Assembly (NCBI RefSeq): GCF_900114245.1 | Contig: NZ_FOSK01000001.1 | Coordinates: 496,001 to 560,000, forward strand | Reading direction: 5' to 3' | From: Pseudovibrio ascidiaceicola | GTDB lineage: Bacteria > Pseudomonadota > Alphaproteobacteria > Rhizobiales > Stappiaceae | Length of the DNA stretch: 64,000 nt | Shown here: in pieces, positions 1-9,264 of the stretch | Layout of the letters: every line of letters begins with the position of its first letter | Numbering within the stretch: the stretch's first letter is position 1 | Translations under genes and position numbers: made by a program | The notes under the pieces: model-generated | The model's database searches: none | The model's input: the letters and a program-made list of their open reading frames with translations, nothing else | Told to the model about the DNA's origin: nothing

Positions 1-2
1 CC

Positions 3-1055
3 CGTCGAGCGCCTATCGTTGACCTTGTTGTTGGTCCTCAGTCTTACCACCGCCTTCCAGAGTTGCTGAACCGTGCATCCAACGGATCAAAGGTCGTCGA
101 GACCGAGTTTGATATTCAGGAGAAATTCAAGCACCTTGCAACACCTTCCAAGGAAGCAGTCCGTAAGCGCGGAGTAACTGCATTTGTGACCGTTCAGGAA
201 GGTTGTGATAAGTTTTGTACCTTCTGTGTGGTGCCTTACACCCGCGGTGCTGAAGTCTCCCGTAAGGTTGAGCAGATTGTTATGGAAACCGAGCGCTTGG
301 CAGCTGCTGGTGTCCGTGAAGTGACCTTGCTCGGCCAGAACGTCAACGCATGGCACGGTGAAGGTCCTGATGGCCGTGAATGGGGCCTTGGTGAGCTTCT
401 GTTCCGCTTGGCAAAGATCGATGGCATTGAGCGCCTGCGCTACACCACGTCCCACCCACGGGATATGGAAGACAGCCTGATTGCAGCTCATCGCGATCTT
501 GATATTTTGATGCCTTATCTGCATTTGCCAGTTCAGTCTGGGTCCGATGCGATCCTGAAGGCAATGAACCGCAAACACACCCGTGATGACTATTTCCGTC
601 TGATCGACCGTATTCGTGAAGCGCGTGATGATATCGCGCTCTCCGGTGACTTTATCGTTGGTTTCCCGGGTGAAACTGATCAAGACCACAAAGACACTCT
701 GGATCTGATCCGCAGGGTCACTTATGGCTCCGCATTCTCCTTCAAATACAGCCCGCGTCCGGGTACTCCGGGAGCAACATTGGAAGAGCAGATCGACGAG
801 CAGGTGAAATCCGAGCGCTTGGCTGAATTGCAAGATCTGCTCAGCACCCAGCAAAAAGACTTCAATGCGTCATTGATTGGCAAAACAATTAATGTACTGT
901 TTGAGAAGGAAGGCCGCAGAGAAGGTCAACTTGCAGGTCGTTCACCTTGGCTCCAGCCAGTTCATGTAAATGCGCCGTTGGACCTGTATGGTGAAATCAG
1001 ATCAGTAGAAATTGTCGCTGCCAGCGCAAATAGTCTGGAAGGCCGCCTTGTTTAG
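3..1055 (+). CDS. miaB: tRNA-2-methylthio-N6-dimethylallyladenosine synthase MiaB, 5' truncated
   Basis: The frame is open from the left edge, so the N-terminal part of the gene lies outside the window; 350 residues are visible. The radical-SAM cysteine triad CxxxCxxC is at codons 204, 216 and 225 ([16 protein letters not shown]), followed by the family pattern with LLGQNVNAW, the TSHPRD stretch, LPVQSGSD and a C-terminal TRAM-like region. MiaB adds a methylthio group to position 2 of i6A37 in tRNAs reading UNN codons, using two 4Fe-4S clusters and [12 protein letters not shown] and PVQSGS separate it from the MtaB paralogue also present in this window near 40 kb. phoH follows, as in many alphaproteobacteria. 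Confidence 0.95.
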   Translation, partial: RRAPIVDLVVGPQSYHRLPELLNRASNGSKVVETEFDIQEKFKHLATPSKEAVRKRGVTAFVTVQEGCDKFCTFCVVPYTRGAEVSRKVEQIVMETERLAAAGVREVTLLGQNVNAWHGEGPDGREWGLGELLFRLAKIDGIERLRYTTSHPRDMEDSLIAAHRDLDILMPYLHLPVQSGSDAILKAMNRKHTRDDYFRLIDRIREARDDIALSGDFIVGFPGETDQDHKDTLDLIRRVTYGSAFSFKYSPRPGTPGATLEEQIDEQVKSERLAELQDLLSTQQKDFNASLIGKTINVLFEKEGRREGQLAGRSPWLQPVHVNAPLDLYGEIRSVEIVAASANSLEGRLV

Positions 1056-1145
1056 GTGCATGATGCTCCCAGATTCTCGCGTAAAAGCGAACGGAGGCAT
1101 TATTTGAAGGGCAGAGCCCAGACAACGTCCGCTTCAAGGACGGCC

Positions 1146-2210
1146 ATGCGCCCCATTGCGGCATCAGATATGATGCATGTGGTATTGGCATTCGAAGACA
1201 ACAGGCTTGTGAGCGATCTGTTCGGTCAGTTCGACCAGAACCTTGCGCTGATTGAACAGCGGTTAGGTGTTGAGGCAGTCGCGCACGGCAATCAGGTCAC
1301 CATTCGCGGCAATAAAACGTCAACAGAGCAGGCTAAGCTTGCTTTGGAGTCGCTTTATACGCGTCTTCAGGGTGGTCATGACATCACGCCTGGCGATGTT
1401 GATGGCGCTATCCGTCTGGCAGAGGTCGCTGAAGCTCAGCTCTCCTTGCCAACGATGGAGCCCAAGTCCCGTATGGCGTTTGCGCAGATAGCAACGCGCC
1501 GCAAAACTCTGGTTGCCAGAACAGCTGCTCAGGATGCTTACATCCGGGCAATGGATCGTTCTGACCTGACTTTTGGCGTTGGTCCTGCTGGGACGGGTAA
1601 AACCTTCCTTGCGGTCGCTTATGCTGCTGCATTGCTGGAGCGTGGTGAAATTGATCGCATGATCTTGTCCCGTCCAGCTGTTGAAGCTGGCGAACGTCTT
1701 GGCTTTTTGCCGGGCGATATGAAGGATAAGGTCGATCCGTATCTGCGCCCGCTCTATGATGGTCTCAATGAGATGATGGCACCGGAAAAGCTGGAACGTG
1801 GCTTGGAAAGCGGCATGATCGAAGTAGCGCCCCTCGCTTTTATGCGTGGCCGCACACTCTCAAATGCGATCGTTATTCTCGATGAAGCCCAGAATACGAC
1901 AACGATGCAGATGAAGATGTTCCTGACACGCTTGGGCGAGAACTCCAAGATGATCGTGACAGGTGATCCAAGTCAGGTTGATTTGCCTCCCGGCCAGATG
2001 TCTGGCTTGCGTGAAGCATTGAAGATCCTTGACGGTGTCGAAGGTATTTCTCGCGTGGACTTCACAGAAAGTGATGTTGTTCGTCATGAGCTGGTGGCAC
2101 GCATTGTAGGTGCGTACGACAGCGAGAGCCGACGTCGACTGGAAGCTAAAGAACGTAGGCAAGCTGAAGAGGCTGCCAAAGAAAAAGAAGAGCAAGGCTC
2201 CCAGGAATGA
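1146..2210 (+). CDS. phoH: PhoH-like phosphate starvation-inducible ATPase
   Basis: This is a 354-residue PhoH-family P-loop protein. Walker A GPAGTGKT is at residues 146-153 and Walker B VILDEAQN has its acidic pair at 246-247. The C-terminal tail is very charged (Lys/Glu-rich). The frame is open back to a GTG touching the miaB stop, but I chose ATG 1146 because an AAGGA lies about six bases upstream and the length then fits the family. The stop overlaps the ybeY start by four bases (ATGA), so the two are translationally coupled. PhoH proteins are predicted ATPases, often linked to RNA metabolism because of their fixed association with ybeY; the exact activity is not settled. Confidence 0.9.
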   Translation: MRPIAASDMMHVVLAFEDNRLVSDLFGQFDQNLALIEQRLGVEAVAHGNQVTIRGNKTSTEQAKLALESLYTRLQGGHDITPGDVDGAIRLAEVAEAQLSLPTMEPKSRMAFAQIATRRKTLVARTAAQDAYIRAMDRSDLTFGVGPAGTGKTFLAVAYAAALLERGEIDRMILSRPAVEAGERLGFLPGDMKDKVDPYLRPLYDGLNEMMAPEKLERGLESGMIEVAPLAFMRGRTLSNAIVILDEAQNTTTMQMKMFLTRLGENSKMIVTGDPSQVDLPPGQMSGLREALKILDGVEGISRVDFTESDVVRHELVARIVGAYDSESRRRLEAKERRQAEEAAKEKEEQGSQE

Positions 2211-2713
2211 ATACAGCTTGCCCGGTACACATCGACCTGTTGATTGAAGCAGGCGATTGGGAGAGTGAAGAACTATTGGAAGCGATTGCTGAAAAGGCAA
2301 TCGCTGCCGCTTTTGCAACAAGTGAGCTGAGTGTAATAGAAAACACAGAAGTTTCTCTTGTCTTCACAGATGATGCCCATATTCAGGAATTGAATAAGAC
2401 GTGGCGTGAGAAAGACAAGCCAACAAATGTCTTGTCTTTTCCGGGAGACGATAGCGAGGAACCGCCATTTGGCCCGCTATTAGGTGATATTATTATTGCA
2501 AAAGAGACGGTAAAGCGCGAAGCTGTAGAGCTTGAAATTCCATTTGAACACCATTTGATTCATCTTATTGTTCATGGAACCCTTCATCTTTTTGGATATG
2601 ATCACCAAATAGATGAGGAAGCGGAAGAAATGGAAGCGGAAGAACGCCTGATTTTGGCGAGCCTACAAATCCCCGATCCATACAAAGATGCGCCATTATC
2701 GGCAGATAAGTAA
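2207..2713 (+). CDS. ybeY: Endoribonuclease YbeY (rRNA maturation factor)
   Basis: The 168-residue protein carries the UPF0054 metal site HxxxHxxxxxH as [11 protein letters not shown], with His123, His127 and His133 as zinc ligands, preceded by the conserved TNVLSFP at 73-79. YbeY is a single-strand-specific endoribonuclease needed for 16S rRNA 3'-end maturation and late ribosome quality control. It sits between phoH (four-base overlap) and a CBS-domain corC-like gene, an order kept across many proteobacteria. In alphaproteobacteria YbeY also influences sRNA regulation; that is family knowledge, not visible here. Confidence 0.95.
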   Translation: MNTACPVHIDLLIEAGDWESEELLEAIAEKAIAAAFATSELSVIENTEVSLVFTDDAHIQELNKTWREKDKPTNVLSFPGDDSEEPPFGPLLGDIIIAKETVKREAVELEIPFEHHLIHLIVHGTLHLFGYDHQIDEEAEEMEAEERLILASLQIPDPYKDAPLSADK

Positions 2714-2755
2714 ACCCCGGTATTCACGGTGAATACAGGGAACAACGAGAGAGAG

Positions 2756-3907
2756 ATGAGCCCGGAACCTCGAAGTACAGAAGGTGCAAGCACCTCCGTT
2801 CAGGCTGAAACTGTAGAGCCTGCAAGTAGTACCGGCACAGCTGTTGCCGAAGATACCTCTGAGCCACAAGCGATGAAGCCTGGTGTCCTGACCAGGCTGA
2901 AATCAAAACTGAACCCGTTTAGAGGTTTCCGAAGAAGCGCGGCTGTTTCATTGCGCGAAGATTTGGAAGATGAACTCGCCCGCGATAGTGAAGGTGCTGA
3001 TGCTGCCTTTACTAAAGAAGAGCGCGAGCTGCTGACAAATATCCTCCAAATGCGCGAATCTCGAGTTGAAGATGTCATGATTCCACGGGCCGATATTGAG
3101 GCTGTGGAAGATACAACGACAATCGGTCAGGTGATGGCCTTGTTCAGGGCATCTGGTCACTCTCGTATGCCTGTTTATCACGACAATCTGGATGATCCGC
3201 GAGGCATGGTCCACATCAAGGATTTGATGTCTTATTTCGTCGAGCTGGCTGTAAAAGCCAAGAAGACGGATGTGCCTTTGACCTTGGTGAAACCAGAAAA
3301 GAACTCTTCCGAGAAGTTGACAGAAGAAAAGTCTCTGCTAGATCTGTCTTGTGTTGATCTCTCAACGCCATTGAACGCGACAGGCCTGATCCGGCCTCTG
3401 CACTTTGTACCTCCATCCATGTCTTCCTCTGACCTGATGAAGAAGATGCAGGTAACCCGTGTGCAGATGGCGCTTGTGATCGATGAATACGGTGGAACCG
3501 ACGGCTTGGTATCCCTTGAGGATATCGTTGAGACCGTAGTCGGCGACATTGAAGATGAGCATGATAAGGACGAAGAAGAACTTATCATGAATGTCAGTCC
3601 AGGTGTTTGGGTCGTTGATCCTCGAATTGATCTGGAAGACCTTCAGGAAGAGCTCGGAGCGGATTTCAAGCTCGTCGAAGAGCAGACGGAAGAAGTGGAT
3701 ACCCTTGGTGGTCTCTTGTTCTCTATTCTGGACAGGGTCCCGGTCCGCGGAGAGCTGATCATAGATAAAACCTTGCCAGCCTTCGAGTTCGAAGTAATTG
3801 ATGCTGACTTACGCCGCATTAAACGCCTTCGTATCTCCAAGCGCCGAGTTGATCAGCGCGTGGCAGTTCAGAGAATACGCCCACGCAGGCCGGAAGCTGC
3901 AGAATAA
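2756..3907 (+). CDS. CorC/HlyC-type CBS-domain protein
   Basis: This 383-residue protein has a low-complexity acidic/Ser-Thr N-terminus, then the TlyC/CorC signature EERELLTNILQMRES and VEDVMIPRADI, two CBS repeats (the second near VTRVQMALVIDEYGGTDGLV) and a C-terminal CorC_HlyC FAD-like domain ending in the basic RRIKRLRI region. It has no DUF21 membrane domain, so it is the soluble CorC type. The family is linked to Mg/Co efflux and membrane integrity; the name hemolysin is historical. ATG 2756 was chosen over an in-frame GTG 27 bases upstream because a purine-rich GAGAGAG stretch precedes it. It lies between ybeY and lnt in an apparent operon. Confidence 0.88.
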   Translation: MSPEPRSTEGASTSVQAETVEPASSTGTAVAEDTSEPQAMKPGVLTRLKSKLNPFRGFRRSAAVSLREDLEDELARDSEGADAAFTKEERELLTNILQMRESRVEDVMIPRADIEAVEDTTTIGQVMALFRASGHSRMPVYHDNLDDPRGMVHIKDLMSYFVELAVKAKKTDVPLTLVKPEKNSSEKLTEEKSLLDLSCVDLSTPLNATGLIRPLHFVPPSMSSSDLMKKMQVTRVQMALVIDEYGGTDGLVSLEDIVETVVGDIEDEHDKDEEELIMNVSPGVWVVDPRIDLEDLQEELGADFKLVEEQTEEVDTLGGLLFSILDRVPVRGELIIDKTLPAFEFEVIDADLRRIKRLRISKRRVDQRVAVQRIRPRRPEAAE

Positions 3908-3952
3908 GCAGCGCAAATTTGAATTTTTACCTATGATATTCGGGAGTGGGGA

Positions 3953-5563
3953 ATGGTCTCTGCCATTGATAAGTCTCGAACTCTGATAAGCAGTCTTCGG
4001 GAATTATCAGGGTGGAGACGCGGACTTCTTGCTTTTACAGGAGGAATAGCATCTGCCTTTGCGTTTCCTCCGTACGGCGCCTTTCCCATCCTTTGGGTGG
4101 CACTGCCATTACTGATCATTCTTCTCGATGGAGTTACTGATCAAACCGTAGGTCAACGTAAAGCCCGTTTTTTTGCGTTCTTTCGTGTTTCCTGGGCGTT
4201 TTTCTTCGGGTTCTTCCTGATCGGATTGTTCTGGATTGCAGAAGCGTTTCTGGTTGATGCCAAGAGCTACGCTTGGATGATCCCTTTCGCGCTGGTCATA
4301 CTGCCCGGTGGTCTTGCTTTGATCCCGTCATTGGTGCTGGGTGGAGCCTCCTTATTTTGGACGCGTGGGGTCTCGCGTATTCTGCTTTTTGTGGTTGCTT
4401 TGGCTCTTTCCAACTGGCTGCGTGGGCACATGCTCACAGGCTTCCCTTGGAATGTGTGGGGCTATGCCTTTGCCGAAAACCTGACGCTGATGCAAAGCTT
4501 CTCTGCCTTGGGAATTTACGGTGTCGGTTTTCTTGTATTGTTCCTGTTTTCGATGCCTGTTGTGCTGATTGACCGAAGGCGTAAGGCCGCTGCTGCCTAT
4601 ATCTCCGCGTGTGTGCTGGTATGGGCCAGCGTGGTTGCATACGGAACGAATAGGTTGCAGGCCCCTCAACAGGCGGTTGAGGGGCTTCAGGTGTTGGTAA
4701 TACAACCCAATGTACCTCAAGCGGACAAGTGGAAGCCCGAGAACAGGCAAAGGCTCCTACCGCTCTATCTGCAGCAAACACAGCAGGCACTTTCTGAACT
4801 GAAACTGGATACCGAGACCCTCATTTTCTGGCCTGAATCAGCTTTTCCATTCCTGTTGGATGAGGAACCTGGGGCTCTGGATGCCATCGGAGCCACGCTT
4901 CCCCAAAATACTATGTTGATTACAGGTGGTATTCGCCGCGAACTGTCCGAGAACGGGAATCTCTTTTTTAACAGTACTTTTGTTGTGTCAGACGAAGGTG
5001 CACTCATAGATATCTATGACAAAGTGCGTCTGGTTCCGTTCGGGGAATATTTGCCAAAGCGCTGGCTTCTACAATCCATTGGTGTGGAGCGCCTCGTTCC
5101 GGCTCCAGCAGATTTTACTGCAGGGACACGACACAAAAAAATAGATTTAAAAAATTCACTTAGTTTCCAGCCCCTGATTTGTTATGAGGCAATCTTCCCG
5201 CAAACTGTTCTTCCAGAATCTGAGCGACCTAACTTGCTCGTAAATCTAACGAATGACGGATGGTTTGGCGAAACAGCAGGTCCATATCAACATTTGGCTC
5301 AGGCAAGAATTAGAGCAGTTGAACAAGGCGTGCCGTTGGTGCGTGCTGCAAATACTGGTATTTCCAGTCTAGTAGATTCCAATGGTAGAATACTCGCAGA
5401 AGTTGTTCTAAATAAAAAAGGTAGTTTCAGTAGTGAATTGCCTAAAATACTAAGACCCACGCCTTACGTGAGGGTGGGTGATTCAATTTTTTGGGGAATT
5501 ATTCTAGTAGTTGTTAGTCTCCTATTGGTGATGGAGAAATTATTACCTACCCGTAGAGATTGA
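3953..5563 (+). CDS. lnt: Apolipoprotein N-acyltransferase Lnt
   Basis: The 536-residue inner-membrane protein has about six to eight hydrophobic N-terminal segments (residues 20-215), a periplasmic nitrilase-like domain and a C-terminal membrane anchor near residue 510. The Glu-Lys-Cys catalytic triad is readable: Glu295 in WPESAFPF, Lys357 in YDKVRLVPFGEYLP and Cys410 in LICYEAIFP. It transfers an acyl chain to the N-terminal cysteine of lipoproteins, the last step of lipoprotein maturation. It follows the CorC-like gene, an arrangement common in proteobacteria. The last third is more AT-rich than its first part. Confidence 0.96.
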   Translation: MVSAIDKSRTLISSLRELSGWRRGLLAFTGGIASAFAFPPYGAFPILWVALPLLIILLDGVTDQTVGQRKARFFAFFRVSWAFFFGFFLIGLFWIAEAFLVDAKSYAWMIPFALVILPGGLALIPSLVLGGASLFWTRGVSRILLFVVALALSNWLRGHMLTGFPWNVWGYAFAENLTLMQSFSALGIYGVGFLVLFLFSMPVVLIDRRRKAAAAYISACVLVWASVVAYGTNRLQAPQQAVEGLQVLVIQPNVPQADKWKPENRQRLLPLYLQQTQQALSELKLDTETLIFWPESAFPFLLDEEPGALDAIGATLPQNTMLITGGIRRELSENGNLFFNSTFVVSDEGALIDIYDKVRLVPFGEYLPKRWLLQSIGVERLVPAPADFTAGTRHKKIDLKNSLSFQPLICYEAIFPQTVLPESERPNLLVNLTNDGWFGETAGPYQHLAQARIRAVEQGVPLVRAANTGISSLVDSNGRILAEVVLNKKGSFSSELPKILRPTPYVRVGDSIFWGIILVVVSLLLVMEKLLPTRRD

Positions 5564-5803
5564 CGAATGCACGCAAATGTCGTCATCTAATACACGTAAA
5601 GGTTTTCGTCTGGATCGTCAGATTTGGCCTCAAAAAAACCTTATGGGCCTGCCACCGATGCCTCTGTCAGAGGTTGTTTTGGCAATTGTCGAAATGCAGG
5701 TTTGATGAATTGCGTTCTTGCGAGAGTTGCTGAAATGCGCTCTCGTTTAAATAAAAACCCACGGTAAGGCACCGTAAAAAACCAAAGAAGAGGGCCTTTG
5801 ATA

Positions 5804-6211
5804 ATGCCCAGCAAAAAAGCACCAAACCCTATCGATATTCATGTCGGCAGCCGTGTACGTTTGCGCCGCATGATGCTTGGCATGAGTCAGGAAAAACTTG
5901 GCGAAAGCCTTGGTATTACATTTCAGCAAATTCAGAAGTATGAAAAAGGGACCAACCGGATTGGTGCAAGCCGCTTGCAGCACATTGCTACCATTCTGAA
6001 AGTGCCTGTCGCCTTTTTCTTCGAAGATGCTCCAGGAACCCCGGATGAGACGCCTGGCGTTGGTGATAACCCACAAACCACGTACGTCGTCGACTTTTTG
6101 TCATCTTCTGATGGTTTAGCTCTCAATAAGGCTTTCGTTCGCATAGAAAACCCGAAAGTTCGCAAAAAGGTTGTAGAGCTCGTCAAGAGTCTTGCTGGGG
6201 ATGAAGATTAA
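5804..6211 (+). CDS. praR: PraR/PhrR-like XRE-family transcriptional regulator
   Basis: The 135-residue protein has an XRE helix-turn-helix at residues 14-70 (VGSRVRLRRMMLGMSQ, then GITFQQIQKYEKGTNR) followed by VPVAFFFEDAP and an acidic C-terminus. The sequence and its place between lnt and metK match the rhizobial PraR/PhrR regulators, known to act in biofilm formation, quorum-sensing control or stress response. The symbol is assigned from memory of that family and locus. ATG 5804 is preceded by AAGAAGAGG. A TTG two codons upstream is possible but unnecessary. Confidence 0.8.
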   Translation: MPSKKAPNPIDIHVGSRVRLRRMMLGMSQEKLGESLGITFQQIQKYEKGTNRIGASRLQHIATILKVPVAFFFEDAPGTPDETPGVGDNPQTTYVVDFLSSSDGLALNKAFVRIENPKVRKKVVELVKSLAGDED

Positions 6212-6263
6212 GTTTGTGATCCGTAAAATTTCGCAATTCTCCGGCAATTTTGATCTAAATCTC

Positions 6264-6292
6264 TTGACGTAATCGACATTCCTTGTTTGATG
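6264..6292 (+). promoter_or_regulatory. Candidate promoter for metK
   Basis: TTGACG at 6264-6269 is a good -35 box. Seventeen bases later TTGATG (6287-6292) is a poor -10. If used, transcription would begin close to 6300, putting the perfect hairpin at 6301-6325 at the very 5' end of the metK message. Only the -35 is convincing. Confidence 0.3.
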
Positions 6293-6300
6293 TAACACCA

Positions 6301-6325
6301 GAAGCGACGGATATGCCGTCGCTTC
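6301..6325 (+). promoter_or_regulatory. Perfect 10-bp hairpin in the praR-metK gap
   Basis: GAAGCGACGG and CCGTCGCTTC pair perfectly around a five-base loop, ending 34 bases before the metK ATG. The tail AATTATATTTTT is T-rich but the T-run starts several bases after the stem. It may be the praR terminator, an attenuator, or a 5' stabilising stem of the metK mRNA. It does not match a SAM riboswitch class I can recall. Confidence 0.6.
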
Positions 6326-6359
6326 AATTATATTTTTCTTCCCAGAAGGACGTTTGCCA

Positions 6360-7544
6360 ATGGCTCGTCAGAACTACGTGTTCACGTCGGAATCGGTTTC
6401 AGAAGGCCATCCCGACAAAGTCTGCGATCGCGTTTCAGACACGATTGTAGACGCATTTCTCAAGGAAATGCCAGAAGCCCGTGTAGCGTGTGAGACGCTT
6501 GCAACAACGAACAAACTTGTTATTGCAGGTGAAACTCGCGGCCCGGCCTCTCTTACAAAAGAATATTTGGCTCACATTGCCCGCCTTGCTGTAAAGGATA
6601 TCGGGTATGAGCAAGCCGGCTTTAGTTGGAAAGACTTGGATGTCCAGGTTCTTTTGCATGGCCAGTCCGCTGATATTGCTCAGGGCGTAGATGCTGCTGA
6701 CAATAAGGATGAAGGTGCCGGCGATCAGGGTATTATGTTTGGTTACGCATGTCGCGAAACCGAAGAGTTGATGCCAGCTCCAATCCTATATTCCCATAAG
6801 ATCTTGCGTTTGCTGGCTGATGCTCGCAAATCCGGCAATGAGCCTATGCTTGGTCCTGATGCGAAAAGTCAGGTTTCCATTCGCTATGAGAATGGTAAGC
6901 CGGTAGAGGCAACGTCCATCGTGCTGTCCACTCAGCATCTGGATGAAACCATGACATCTGACGATGTGCGTGCTGTTGTCGAGCCCTACATCCGTGCAGC
7001 TCTGCCAGGTGATTGGGTGACCAGCAACACCATCTGGCACATCAATCCAACCGGCAAGTTTGTGATTGGCGGTCCTGATGGCGACTGTGGTCTCACTGGC
7101 CGTAAGATCATCGTAGACACCTACGGTGGCGCAGCTCCACATGGTGGTGGTGCATTCTCGGGTAAAGATCCGACCAAGGTTGACCGCTCTGCTGCATACG
7201 CCGCTCGCTATCTCGCGAAAAACGTTGTGGCTGCTGACTTGGCAGACAAGTGCACCATTCAGCTGGCTTATGCGATTGGTATCGCCGAGCCGCAGTCTGT
7301 CTTCGTCAATCTGCACGGTACTGGCCGTGTTGAAGGCGAGCGCGTTGAAGCTGCAATTCGTGAAGTCATGAGTTTGACCCCGCGCGGCATTCGCGAGCAC
7401 CTCAACTTGAACAAGCCAATCTACGCACGTACAGCGGCTTACGGTCACTTTGGCCGCGAAGCTGAAGGTGATGGCGGTTTCTCTTGGGAGAAAATCGACC
7501 TTGTCCATAACCTGCGTGATGCTGTAGAGAAAGCCTACGCTTAA
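6360..7544 (+). CDS. metK: S-adenosylmethionine synthase
   Basis: The 394-residue protein begins [16 protein letters not shown] and carries [12 protein letters not shown] and [18 protein letters not shown], the three MAT signatures for methionine, ATP/Mg and K binding. It makes SAM from methionine and ATP in the cytoplasm; several SAM users lie nearby (miaB, trmB, mtaB). ATG 6360 follows AGAAGGA at 6344-6350; an in-frame TTG two codons earlier is less likely. A strong intrinsic terminator follows the gene. Confidence 0.97.
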   Translation: MARQNYVFTSESVSEGHPDKVCDRVSDTIVDAFLKEMPEARVACETLATTNKLVIAGETRGPASLTKEYLAHIARLAVKDIGYEQAGFSWKDLDVQVLLHGQSADIAQGVDAADNKDEGAGDQGIMFGYACRETEELMPAPILYSHKILRLLADARKSGNEPMLGPDAKSQVSIRYENGKPVEATSIVLSTQHLDETMTSDDVRAVVEPYIRAALPGDWVTSNTIWHINPTGKFVIGGPDGDCGLTGRKIIVDTYGGAAPHGGGAFSGKDPTKVDRSAAYAARYLAKNVVAADLADKCTIQLAYAIGIAEPQSVFVNLHGTGRVEGERVEAAIREVMSLTPRGIREHLNLNKPIYARTAAYGHFGREAEGDGGFSWEKIDLVHNLRDAVEKAYA

Positions 7545-7566
7545 CCTCTAACGCTAGAGAATGAAC

Positions 7567-7601
7567 AACTGGCCGGAGCGACCTCTGGCCAGTTTGTGTT
7601 T
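7567..7601 (+). terminator. Intrinsic terminator after metK
   Basis: A 12-bp stem (7567-7578 with 7583-7594, one G-U pair) with loop CGAC is followed by TGTGTTT. It overlaps the region just before the trmB start, so trmB may depend on read-through or on a start inside the tail. Confidence 0.75.
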
Positions 7602-8312
7602 ATGAGAACGATGGTAGATCACTACAAAGGCTCTTTTTTCGGCCGCCGTGTCGGAAAGCCCGCAAGTCCGCGACAATCGCAGTTACTTCAGGATGTTATG
7701 CCACAAGTGGCATTGGACCTGACACAAACACCTCCAGAAAATCTGGCAGAGTTATTCCCCGTCCCAGTAAAGAGCGTTTGTCTTGAAATTGGCTTCGGGG
7801 GATCTGAGCACCTTATTCATCGCGCGAGAGAAAATCCTGAAATCGGATTTATCGGGTGTGAGCCGTTTAGTTCCGGCATTATCAAGGCTGTCTCCAGCAT
7901 TGAAGAACATGGTCTCAAAAATATTCGCTTGTATGATGACGATGCAGGAAAGTTGCTCGACTGGCTTCCGGCTGCATCATTGGATATGGCTTATCAGCTA
8001 TACCCAGATCCATGGCCAAAGAAGAAGCACTGGAAGCGTCGCTTTGTAAACCAGATCAATCTGACACGTATTGCACGTGCTCTGAAATCAGGATGCGAAT
8101 ACCGATTTGCGAGCGATATCGACACCTATGTGGATTGGACGCTGTCCCATTGTCGCAGGCATCCAGCCTTTGAATGGAGTGCAGAATGCGCTTCTGACTG
8201 GCGCACGCCATGGCACAACTGGCCAGGTACGCGGTACGAACGCAAGGCACACCGTGAAGGTAGAATTGGCCGTTACCTGACATTTTTACGGGTTGAAGAG
8301 ACGAAAACCTAA
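7602..8312 (+). CDS. trmB: tRNA (guanine-N7-)-methyltransferase TrmB
   Basis: The protein is about 236 residues. It has the SAM-binding loop LEIGFGGSEHLIHRA, then GCEPFSSGI, and the family-specific YPDPWPKKKHWKRRFV, followed by FASDIDTYVDWT. It makes m7G46 in the tRNA variable loop. The N-terminal FFGRRVGKPASPRQ is typical of alphaproteobacterial TrmB. Starts at ATG 7602 or 7611 cannot be separated because neither has a clear ribosome-binding site; the metK terminator tail overlaps this region. Confidence 0.93.
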   Translation: MRTMVDHYKGSFFGRRVGKPASPRQSQLLQDVMPQVALDLTQTPPENLAELFPVPVKSVCLEIGFGGSEHLIHRARENPEIGFIGCEPFSSGIIKAVSSIEEHGLKNIRLYDDDAGKLLDWLPAASLDMAYQLYPDPWPKKKHWKRRFVNQINLTRIARALKSGCEYRFASDIDTYVDWTLSHCRRHPAFEWSAECASDWRTPWHNWPGTRYERKAHREGRIGRYLTFLRVEETKT

Positions 8313-8422
8313 AGGGGACTCGCTTTTGTCTGCGCTCATCTTTGATTTTCTGTTGCATACAGTGGTCAAATGACTATATTGCAGAGCAAGAGTTCTCTAT
8401 CGGCTCAGTTAAGAGCATTGAG

Positions 8423-8453
8423 GAGTGGGCCCCGAAAGGACCCGCTCTTTTTT
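8423..8453 (+). terminator. Intrinsic terminator upstream of rimP
   Basis: GAGTGGG (8423-8429) pairs with CCCGCTC (8441-8447) and is followed directly by six T residues. It separates trmB from the rimP-nusA-infB transcription unit. It may alternatively act as a leader attenuator for rimP. Confidence 0.7.
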
Positions 8454-8555
8454 ATTAGCTAAGTCGGTAGTGATGCCTGACTGTCGAAATTCAGGTATCC
8501 GAAATAACTGCCAAAGGCACTAAGCATGTCTTTGCATTAAGACGATAGGTACCAA

Positions 8556-9146
8556 GTGGACGAAACCGATCCCCGGATTATAAAGGAAAAGGGCCTAGAG
8601 GCTCGCGTAGCTGAAATTGTCGAGCCGGTCGTTGCTGATCTGGGCTATCGGCTGGTGCGCATCCGTGTAAACGGAAACAATGGCTGCACCCTTCAAATCA
8701 TGGCAGAGCGTCTGGATGGGACGATGGCTGTTGAAGATTGTGAAGAAATCAGCCACGCAGTTTCCCCGGCGCTGGATGTGGATGATCCAATCTCTGGTGC
8801 CTATCATCTCGAAATTTCATCTCCAGGTATTGACCGCCCGCTCGTTCGCGCAGGCGACTTCGAGCGCTGGGCCGGACATGTTGCGAAAATCGAAATGTCT
8901 GTGCCGCAAGCTGGGCGTAAGAGATATCGTGGACACATCATCGGTGTGGAAGATGGATGCGCGCTTATCAGAATGACCGATGTTCAGGAAGGTCAGGATG
9001 AGGCAGCACGTCTTCCTTTGGATGAGATTGGGTCAGCCGTATTGGTTTTGACTGATGAACTGGTCGATGCGGCATTGAAAGCCGATAAAGCCGCAAAAGC
9101 AGCCCGTGGGGAGCCTACGGACGACGACAGTTACCTCAATCACTGA
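8556..9146 (+). CDS. rimP: Ribosome maturation factor RimP
   Basis: The 196-residue protein has the RimP N-terminal domain ([17 protein letters not shown], then [21 protein letters not shown] and [12 protein letters not shown]) and the SH3-like C-terminal half. It acts in 30S subunit assembly. It starts at GTG 8556, behind only a weak GATAGG. It heads the rimP-nusA-ylxR-infB-rbfA-truB-rpsO-pnp order conserved in bacteria. The C-terminal tail is Ala/Lys-rich, then acidic. Confidence 0.95.
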   Translation: MDETDPRIIKEKGLEARVAEIVEPVVADLGYRLVRIRVNGNNGCTLQIMAERLDGTMAVEDCEEISHAVSPALDVDDPISGAYHLEISSPGIDRPLVRAGDFERWAGHVAKIEMSVPQAGRKRYRGHIIGVEDGCALIRMTDVQEGQDEAARLPLDEIGSAVLVLTDELVDAALKADKAAKAARGEPTDDDSYLNH

Positions 9147-9264
9147 TTAGCTGTTCTTGTTGCGCAATGGGTTATGGGCGGTTCCGGTTTTAAAGAGCCA
9201 CCCTTTTGTTTTGATGTTCCTGCTGGTGTGAAGGAAGGCAGGGCGTGGAAGGAGTTGACGAGGA

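Noticed and set aside
87-854. Minus-strand open frame opposite miaB
   Set aside because: Antisense shadow; miaB is clearly real on the plus strand.
6212-6359. SAM riboswitch ahead of metK
   Set aside because: The single hairpin lacks the pseudoknot and conserved bases of SAM-I, SAM-II and SAM/SAH classes as I remember them.
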